Assembly (NCBI RefSeq): GCF_003054445.1
Contig: NC_042506.1
Location: 131,501-195,500 of the forward strand
DNA from: Pichia kudriavzevii
Taxonomy: Eukaryota > Ascomycota > Pichiomycetes > Pichiales > Pichiaceae
Direction of reading: 5' to 3'
DNA length: 64,000 nt
A program made the translations under genes and the position numbers. The notes beneath the pieces are model-generated. The model was given only the letters and a program-made list of their open reading frames with translations. It searched no databases and was not told where the DNA came from. This document shows, piece after piece, positions 57,683 to 64,000 of the stretch. How positions within the stretch are numbered: position 1 is the stretch's first letter; each line of letters begins with the position of its first letter.

Positions 57683-57926
57683 ATTTCCTAGAAAAACAAT
57701 ATGTGGCTAGCTTGGAATAAGTCGTATATGATGATAATCATTAAACACCTCAGGATATCAACCTCTCTTGCCAAATCTCAAGCTTTTTTTTCTTTTTTCT
57801 AAGCTTTCTCGCAAATTCTTTCGTCGAATCTTGAAAGTTCCAATAACATTTTTTTCAAGAATGCATCGAATTCAGTCAAGACTGTAAAAACTTTAGAGCT
57901 TGTTAATTCTTCCCTCTAGGTTTTGT
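57610..57926. promoter_or_regulatory. Divergent POP5-ALA1 promoter with (TA)n(TG)n
   Basis: About 317 bp. A run of (TA) at 57648-57663 flows into (TG) at 57662-57682, and a T-rich stretch follows at 57785-57800. No other gene was seen. Confidence 0.55.
57648..57682. repeat. (TA)n(TG)n microsatellite
   Basis: Compound dinucleotide repeat directly upstream of POP5. Confidence 0.9.
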
Positions 57927-60842
57927 ATGAGCAGTATCTGGAAACGTACAATAAGAAACATGTCTATTTATACAAATCCAGCTACCAACCCAAAAATTAA
58001 AGAATGGCCTGCGGCCAAAGTCAGAGACACATTCTTGAACTATTTTAAATCAAAAGGTCATACATTTGTACCATCTTCTTCGGTCATCCCACACGATGAT
58101 CCAACTTTATTGTTTGCTAATGCTGGTATGAATCAATACAAGCCGATTTTCCTAGGTACTGTTGATCCATCCAGTTCTTTTGCGAATTTGAAAAGAGCAG
58201 TTAATTCTCAAAAATGTATCAGAGCTGGTGGTAAACACAACGACTTGGAAGATGTTGGTAGAGACTCTTACCACCACACTTTCTTTGAAATGTTGGGTAA
58301 CTGGTCTTTCGGTGATTATTTCAAGGAGGGCGCAATCAAATACTCTTGGGAATTATTGACTGAGGTTTACGGCATTCCAAAGGATAGATTGTATGTGACC
58401 TATTTCGGTGGTGATGAGAAAACAGGCCTTGAACCTGATTTGGAAGCAAAGGGATTATGGCAACAGGTTGGTGTTGCTGATGACCATATTCTACCAGGTA
58501 ACGTCAAGGATAATTTTTGGGAAATGGGTGATCAAGGACCATGTGGACCATGTTCTGAAATCCACTATGACAGAATTGGTGGTAGAAACGCTGCTTCTTT
58601 AGTTAATGAAGATGATCCAGATGTCTTGGAAATATGGAACAATGTCTTTATGCAATATAATAGGGAACCAGATGGATCTCTAGTTCCTTTACCAGCAAAA
58701 CATATCGATACCGGTTTAGGTTTTGAGAGGTTGGTTTCTTTGTTACAGGATGTTAGATCCAATTATGACACTGATGTCTTTTACCCTATTTTCCAAAAAA
58801 TCCAAGAAATTACAGGTGTGAGACCTTACACCGGTAAGTTTGGCAAGGATGATTCCGACGGTATTGATACGGCTTATAGAGTTCTAGCGGATCACGTTCG
58901 TACCCTTACATTTGCTTTGGCTGATGGTGGAGTACCAAACAATGAAGGTAGAGGTTATGTTTTGAGGAGAATTTTGAGAAGAGGTGCTAGATATGTGAGA
59001 AAATATATGAATTATCCAATTGGCAATTTCTTTTCCCAACTAGCACCTACATTAATTGAACAAGTCAAGCACATCTTTCCGGAATTAGAAAAGGACCCAT
59101 CTACTATCTTTGAAATCTTGGATGAAGAAGAAGCTTCCTTTGCAAGGACTTTGGATAGAGGTGAAAAGTTGTTCGAGCAATATGCCTTGATTGCTTCTAA
59201 AACCCCAGAACAAACACTATCAGGTAAAGACGTGTGGAGATTATACGATACCTATGGTTTCCCTGTTGACTTGACTAGATTAATGGCGGAAGAAGCAGGG
59301 TTGAAAATTGACGAAGAGGGGTTTGAAAAGGCAAGACTTGAATCCAAGGAAGCATCAAAGGGAACTGGTACTAAAACAGGAAAGACTTTACTAAAGCTTG
59401 ACGTTCATGCCTTAGCTTCCTTAAATGACCAATCAGTTCCGAAAACGGATGATTCTTTCAAGTATGATACTAAGGATATCCATGCAAAGGTTTTATCGAT
59501 TTACTCCAATGGTCAATTTGTTGACTCGATTTCACAATCCGAACAACAAGTAGGTATTGTCTTAGATAAGACTCCGTTCTATGCCGAACAAGGTGGTCAA
59601 GAATTTGATACTGGTAAAATTGTCATTGATGGTAAGTCCGAATTTAGCGTTGAAAATGTCCAAGTTTACGGTGGCTATGTATTCCATACTGGTTTTGTAC
59701 AAGAGGGGGAATTGAAGGTTGGCGATGATATTATTGCTGGTTACGACGAATTAAGGAGATGGCCTTTAAGAAATAATCACACAGGTACACACATCTTGAA
59801 TTTTGCCCTACGTAAAGTTCTTGGTGATTCTGTCGATCAAAAGGGTTCTTTAGTTGCACCAGAAAAGCTAAGATTCGATTTTTCTCACAAGAAGGCTGTC
59901 GAGTTGAAGGAACTAGAACAAGTTGAAAATATCACGAATAAACTTATCAAAGATAACCTCAAGGTTTATGCAAAGCCAGTTGAACTGGAAATAGCTAAAG
60001 GCATTAACGGCTTGCGTGCTGTTTTTGGCGAAACATACCCTGATCCAGTTCGTGTTGTTTCAGTTGGTGTTCCAGTTGACGACTTGCTAGCTGATCCCTC
60101 CAATGAAAAATGGAACAATTACTCGATTGAATTCTGCGGTGGTACACATGTTGCAAAGACTGATGATATTAAAGAATTCGTCATTATTGAAGAATCTGGT
60201 ATTGCGAAAGGTATTCGTCGTATTGTGGCTGTTTCTGGTATGGAAGCAAAGGAAGTCCAAAGAAAAGCATCTGAATTCAATGGCATATTGAATGAAGTTG
60301 AGAAATTGCCATATGGTGAAGTTAAAGAACGTAGAATTAAGGAATTAGGTACTGAGTTAGGCAAGTTATCCATTTCTGTTATTGAGAAGGCTGCTTTAAA
60401 AGACAAATTTTCAAAGATCGAAAAGGCAGTCAAAGACGAAACTAAATCACGTGTCAAGAAGGATACTGCCAAAGTTATGGACGCTGTTAAATCTTATTTT
60501 GAAACTCCCGAACATTCTGCTGTTTGTACATTGAAGGTTACTGCTGGTGCAAATGCAAAAATTGTTGCCGAGGCAATCAACTACATGAAGAAAGAACAGA
60601 AGGAATCTTGTTTATACCTTGTTCTTGGTGAAGACCAGGGTAAGGTTGCGCAAGGTGTTTACTTGTCACCAGCTGTTCAAGATAAGATTGCAGCAGTTGA
60701 AGTTGCCACTAAGGCTGCAGAATATATTGGTGGTAGAGCAGGTGGTAAAGGTAACTCTTGTCAAGGTATGGGTGATAAAGCAGAGAATGCAGACAAGGCT
60801 GTTGAAGAAATCAAGACATTACTAGAGAAACTGTCAGTGTAA
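57927..60842 (+). CDS. ALA1: Alanyl-tRNA synthetase, cytosolic and mitochondrial
   Basis: From the first ATG (57927) the protein has 971 residues. A second in-frame ATG at 57960 gives 960 residues ([20 protein letters not shown]), close to the S. cerevisiae 958. The class II catalytic core has [38 protein letters not shown] and [13 protein letters not shown]. The editing domain has HTGTHIL and, further on, FCGGTHV, which supply zinc ligands. The C-Ala region is Gly-rich ([20 protein letters not shown]). The 11 extra residues ([11 protein letters not shown]) are basic and lack acids, like a mitochondrial presequence, and the first ATG has T at -3 while the second has A. Leaky scanning could therefore give both isoforms from one gene. 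S. cerevisiae ALA1 instead uses an upstream non-ATG start. Confidence 0.97.
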   Translation: MSSIWKRTIRNMSIYTNPATNPKIKEWPAAKVRDTFLNYFKSKGHTFVPSSSVIPHDDPTLLFANAGMNQYKPIFLGTVDPSSSFANLKRAVNSQKCIRAGGKHNDLEDVGRDSYHHTFFEMLGNWSFGDYFKEGAIKYSWELLTEVYGIPKDRLYVTYFGGDEKTGLEPDLEAKGLWQQVGVADDHILPGNVKDNFWEMGDQGPCGPCSEIHYDRIGGRNAASLVNEDDPDVLEIWNNVFMQYNREPDGSLVPLPAKHIDTGLGFERLVSLLQDVRSNYDTDVFYPIFQKIQEITGVRPYTGKFGKDDSDGIDTAYRVLADHVRTLTFALADGGVPNNEGRGYVLRRILRRGARYVRKYMNYPIGNFFSQLAPTLIEQVKHIFPELEKDPSTIFEILDEEEASFARTLDRGEKLFEQYALIASKTPEQTLSGKDVWRLYDTYGFPVDLTRLMAEEAGLKIDEEGFEKARLESKEASKGTGTKTGKTLLKLDVHALASLNDQSVPKTDDSFKYDTKDIHAKVLSIYSNGQFVDSISQSEQQVGIVLDKTPFYAEQGGQEFDTGKIVIDGKSEFSVENVQVYGGYVFHTGFVQEGELKVGDDIIAGYDELRRWPLRNNHTGTHILNFALRKVLGDSVDQKGSLVAPEKLRFDFSHKKAVELKELEQVENITNKLIKDNLKVYAKPVELEIAKGINGLRAVFGETYPDPVRVVSVGVPVDDLLADPSNEKWNNYSIEFCGGTHVAKTDDIKEFVIIEESGIAKGIRRIVAVSGMEAKEVQRKASEFNGILNEVEKLPYGEVKERRIKELGTELGKLSISVIEKAALKDKFSKIEKAVKDETKSRVKKDTAKVMDAVKSYFETPEHSAVCTLKVTAGANAKIVAEAINYMKKEQKESCLYLVLGEDQGKVAQGVYLSPAVQDKIAAVEVATKAAEYIGGRAGGKGNSCQGMGDKAENADKAVEEIKTLLEKLSV

Positions 60843-61082
60843 TACATTATGTGATTTTTTAGCCCTTTTTGAATATGTATTGTACGCCTGAAACTATAGC
60901 CATTCTATTATAAATCTTCCCACGTAAAATAGAAACTAGGTGTAGAAAAAAGCACAAAAAAATTAACCTCGAATTCATGAAGATCTAGGTTTTCCTTCAA
61001 GCCACTTTTTTATGAATACTCCTTCGAAAAAACCTTTTCAGCAAGTAGAATACGCTGTAAATGCAATGGATATTAGGGTTTA

Positions 61083-62705
61083 ATGATGGCGCATATGCTA
61101 AATCATTGGACTTTAATATTCCTTTTATTTAACAGCTTCTTCACTCTAGCAGTGGAGCTGGGTAACTTAAGTGGGAGCTCACTTAATACATTATTTAGTG
61201 CGACAATAGATCACAATATAGATGATGAGTACAAGTCCACAGATATTGTCAACTCATATATACTTGCAGAGTCTGTTCCTGTTAAAGACAATATCCCATA
61301 TGGATCGATGCTTGGCTATCGATTCAAGCCTAATATGAGTGCTGAGTTTACACACTCTTACCAAATTATTATTTACTTATCAGCTTCACTTTGCCAGTTG
61401 CCAGTCAATTGGAACACCTCTATTTCAAACAATGGTTTGACTTTGTATTATACGTTTAATGAGACAATAGCAAATAATACAGACTTTAAAAATATGGAGA
61501 AAGTCGATTTTCAAGGTGGCTATGCAAGTGCAATTGCGGAAACGGAAATTATCTCCACTGATAGTGATTACATGTTATATTTGATGATTCAGCCCCAACA
61601 ATGTAACAACTGTACAGCTGAGGATATTTGGGTATATGAATTTGCTGCATCTCAAAGAAAAGTTATGTTCCTCTATGATACAGAACCCAGGATTTCAGTT
61701 CTAGATGTTGATTACGAAGCTGCGATTTTTCAGACAGGCGACATTCCCTTTGGGCAAAATAGTTCATATAGTCTCTATTTATTTAAAGATGAATATCCTA
61801 TACCTATTGGTCTCAATCAGTCATGGTGTGCAATTAGTGAAAACCAACAATATGATAAAAAAATTAGTGTCAATGAATCTCTAGTTTCTAGTTTAAAAAA
61901 CGCATTTGTTGTCTCTGATCTAGATATAGCCAAGACTTACACAGGAGTTTTGGTTATTACCAATGACATCATCCCGTATGGAGGAGGTATTTTTGAGCCA
62001 TTTGTCTTTACAATGTCCAAAACACGATCTTGTAAGCTGGCGTATGGCCTAGAGTTCTGTGATGAGGTGGCTTATGCTGTTCCAATATCGGAGTCTTACT
62101 TGTACGGTAAGGAATCATGGTCAGAATTTGTTTCCAGTTATGACAATTATTCCGAAAGTTTATATCAGCCCTTTGAATATGCACTACAGCAAGTGGCCTG
62201 TGATACAGAGCTTGATGCAAGATATTCTCCTATTCGAACATGCAATGATTGCAAATATTCATATAAACAATGGTTATGTGCAGTCACCATTCCAAGGTGT
62301 GTTTCTTCGTTGAATTCGGGAGTATTCAACCTAAATTACACAGCTGAACAAGGAAGAAATGAATATATTGCAGAACACATAAAGCCTCCGCTTCCTTATA
62401 GTGAGATTCTTCCTTGTTTGAACGTCTGTCAGGCAATTGTTCGTGATTGCCCTGCGGATTTTGGTTTTGGATGTCCCAAAACCCCTGAACTGGTGCAGTT
62501 GAGCTATGGTGACCAAGAGTTATTAAAAGGTAATTCAGATGCTGATGATACTGATGATGACGAAAGTAATGCAATAGCAGAGCTTGTCAGAGAAACACTT
62601 TCCGATGGTAGTATTCAGACTTATCGACTTTGTAACTACTTAGGCGTTTCGAACATCTATACTTCTTCTTCCTCTGCAGAGGCAACCTCTTCGGCATCAA
62701 CTTAG
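61083..62705 (+). CDS. MID1: Stretch-activated calcium channel regulator Mid1
   Basis: The 540-residue protein starts with a signal-like hydrophobic N-terminus (HWTLIFLLFNSFFTLAVE). It then has a large extracellular domain with many N-glycosylation sequons and a Cys-rich C-terminal part: FDTELDARYSPIRTCNDCKY-like stretch, QWLCAVTIPRC and LNVCQAIVRDCPADFGFGCP. These are characteristic of Mid1, a partner of Cch1 in calcium entry during pheromone response and ER or wall stress. Length agrees with S. cerevisiae (548 residues). The end is Ser/Ala-rich. MID1 (YNL291C) and PUS4 (YNL292W) are neighbours in S. cerevisiae, as here. Two further in-frame Met codons lie within the first five residues. Confidence 0.93.
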   Translation: MMAHMLNHWTLIFLLFNSFFTLAVELGNLSGSSLNTLFSATIDHNIDDEYKSTDIVNSYILAESVPVKDNIPYGSMLGYRFKPNMSAEFTHSYQIIIYLSASLCQLPVNWNTSISNNGLTLYYTFNETIANNTDFKNMEKVDFQGGYASAIAETEIISTDSDYMLYLMIQPQQCNNCTAEDIWVYEFAASQRKVMFLYDTEPRISVLDVDYEAAIFQTGDIPFGQNSSYSLYLFKDEYPIPIGLNQSWCAISENQQYDKKISVNESLVSSLKNAFVVSDLDIAKTYTGVLVITNDIIPYGGGIFEPFVFTMSKTRSCKLAYGLEFCDEVAYAVPISESYLYGKESWSEFVSSYDNYSESLYQPFEYALQQVACDTELDARYSPIRTCNDCKYSYKQWLCAVTIPRCVSSLNSGVFNLNYTAEQGRNEYIAEHIKPPLPYSEILPCLNVCQAIVRDCPADFGFGCPKTPELVQLSYGDQELLKGNSDADDTDDDESNAIAELVRETLSDGSIQTYRLCNYLGVSNIYTSSSSAEATSSAST

Positions 62706-62771
62706 TGACCAGGGATTCTAAATATATACAAGCTATACAGAAAACATTATCATGTCTACATACTACGATCT

Positions 62772-63962
62772 TCATTTCTTTTGTCTCTTGTTTGAGTGGT
62801 CATTTTGTCTTTCCTTACGCCTTTTATCTTCTTCTTCTCTCTCTGTTTCTAGCTCTTCAATTTCCTTGTCACTCTTGACAGCTTCAGGATGTTCCTTGAT
62901 CGCTTTTTTCATTTCCTCTCTCACATTCACCTCACCATTATCAGATGTCAAAACTTTTTGTAGAACAGGTGCCCATATTTCCTCACGGTAATTGGTGAAA
63001 TCTTCCATTTCAAAGACATTTTTAGACATATCCCATTGTGCTTGCTTCAGCCTTACAAGATCAACCATATAAGCGCTAGAGCCGACGCAGCGGCCAATAT
63101 CGCTCAACAGAGATCTAATATATGTACCCGACGAAACTGTCGATTCAAAATGCAATAAAGGTGCTCGGTAATCATCGCTTTCATAAGCACTTGAGTCTTT
63201 GACTGGTTTCATTTCTAATGGAAGCCCCTTGTCATCTGAATGTTTTTCTGTCCACTCTTTTGCAAATGGAATTTTATGATCGTTTAAAGTTGGGTTCTTT
63301 GCGAGTTGTTCGGAAAGTGATCTTCCTGTTTCATCAACCTGACTCTTGATAAACTTGTACTCATGATTATTAGTAAGTGTATCTTGCTTATAATTTAAAT
63401 CTATAATCTTGACTTCTCTAGACTTTATTTCACGAGGAAGCGGTAACCCTTCTCTAGCATAGTCATATAATCGTTTACCATCCATCTTTAAAGCACTAAA
63501 AATCGGTGGTGTCTGATCTAAAGTACCAATCATTCTGTCTCTAGTTTTTTCCAACAGTTCCATAGTCACATGGTCAACCTCAGTTTTGAGTAGTAACTCA
63601 CCTTCTGAATCCCCTGTTGTGGTTGATCCACCTAACAAACCTATACATTCGTACCTTTTCACAGAACCATTTGTGTATTCACCTAACTTTTTAGTACCTG
63701 AACCAACACCAATAACCAAAACACCGGAGGCTAAAGGATCCAACGTACCGCCATGGCCCATTTTCAATTTAGAAGTTTTCCATTTCCTCAACCTTTGCTT
63801 GCCGTTGGATTCATTTCTTGCATTTTTTAGTTGATCCAGTGACTTATTTCCACTAGTTGAATTTGACAAGATCCGATTTATTTGATCAACAACTTGCCTA
63901 GAAGTTACACCAGATTTTTTGTTGATAGCAAAAACACCGTCCATGGAAAACACTCTTAGCAT
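62772..63962 (-). CDS. PUS4: tRNA pseudouridine-55 synthase Pus4
   Basis: The 396-residue protein is a TruB-family pseudouridine synthase. MDGVFAINKKSGVTSRQVVD opens the domain, MGHGGTLDPLASGVLVIGVG has the catalytic Asp, and TPPIFSALKMDGKRLYDYAR and SGTYIRSLLSDIGR complete the fold. Pus4 makes pseudouridine 55 in the T-loop of nuclear and mitochondrial tRNAs. The second ATG at 63944, giving MDGVFAIN, is the likelier start by comparison with yeast Pus4; the first ATG adds six residues (MLRVFS) that might favour mitochondrial import. The Lys/Glu-rich tail ends in NKRQKK, a possible nuclear signal. Confidence 0.94.
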   Translation of the reverse strand: MLRVFSMDGVFAINKKSGVTSRQVVDQINRILSNSTSGNKSLDQLKNARNESNGKQRLRKWKTSKLKMGHGGTLDPLASGVLVIGVGSGTKKLGEYTNGSVKRYECIGLLGGSTTTGDSEGELLLKTEVDHVTMELLEKTRDRMIGTLDQTPPIFSALKMDGKRLYDYAREGLPLPREIKSREVKIIDLNYKQDTLTNNHEYKFIKSQVDETGRSLSEQLAKNPTLNDHKIPFAKEWTEKHSDDKGLPLEMKPVKDSSAYESDDYRAPLLHFESTVSSGTYIRSLLSDIGRCVGSSAYMVDLVRLKQAQWDMSKNVFEMEDFTNYREEIWAPVLQKVLTSDNGEVNVREEMKKAIKEHPEAVKSDKEIEELETEREEEDKRRKERQNDHSNKRQKK

Positions 63963-64000
63963 ATATTCTCTTTAAAGGCAACTCTCAAAGGCTATAAAAT

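Overview
The window is nuclear DNA of a budding yeast (Saccharomycotina). Genes are densely packed and nearly intron-free, and almost every large gene has a recognisable Saccharomyces cerevisiae counterpart. CTG codons sit at conserved leucines of the cap-methyltransferase SAM motif, so the code looks standard and the CTG-Ser and CTG-Ala clades are unlikely. One tRNA-Ser(UGA) is present. The gene order RTT10-RTC6-PAN2-TCO89-VPS45-CTI6 interleaves genes that lie in two separate S. cerevisiae segments (YPL180-183 and YGL094-095). This suggests a lineage that split before the whole-genome duplication, for example Pichiales or Phaffomycetales, but the species cannot be fixed from this sequence alone.

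Layout. 1-4.5 kb: start of a probable Rcr-like membrane protein (cut by the window edge), a 6-phosphofructo-2-kinase-like gene and PFS2. 4.6-18.2 kb: the interleaved block RTT10, RTC6 (bL36m), PAN2 (with a tiny first exon and an intron), TCO89, VPS45, CTI6. 18.4-22.8 kb: ABD1, a BEM1-like scaffold gene with only one SH3 domain, and an EMC10-like gene. 23.0-25.9 kb: a full-length but heavily decayed FRE-type ferric reductase pseudogene. 26-34.9 kb: BET3, a FYV8-like gene, SKI6, a DUF202 membrane protein, a possible membrane microprotein, CUE5 and an LCB4/LCB5-type sphingoid base kinase. 35-38.7 kb: tRNA-Ser(UGA), about 1.6 kb without genes, the PTEN-like phosphatase TEP1, and a long promoter. 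38.7-39.4 kb: an alpha-type mating pheromone precursor. 39.6-57.6 kb: UTP10, two unrecognised genes, a Dal5-family permease, SPO14, IMG2 (mL49), TPI1 and POP5. 57.9-64 kb: ALA1 (two in-frame starts), MID1 and PUS4.

The most distinctive locus is the pheromone gene. It encodes five identical copies of a Trp-rich, basic 13-mer (WRWHKWFRNQAIY) with Kex2 and Ste13 type processing sites. The peptide keeps only W1, W3, Q10 and Y13 of the S. cerevisiae alpha-factor and lacks its Pro-Gly turn. The acidic region with the only glycosylation sequon lies between copies 3 and 4 rather than at the N-terminus. Its promoter carries three perfect pheromone-response elements and an Mcm1-type palindrome. Other points of interest are the ferric reductase pseudogene, a TPI1 promoter with a Rap1 site, a CT-box and a 3 x 17-bp repeat, paired start codons in ALA1, and a two-codon upstream ORF overlapping the ABD1 start.

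Genes act mostly in housekeeping roles: mRNA 5' and 3' end processing and decay (ABD1, PFS2, PAN2, SKI6), RNA modification and maturation (RTT10, PUS4, POP5, UTP10), mitochondrial translation (RTC6, IMG2, ALA1), membrane traffic (VPS45, BET3, SPO14), TORC1 and autophagy (TCO89, CUE5) and mating or polarity (BEM1-like, pheromone, MID1). Apart from a few divergent promoters there is no operon-like organisation.
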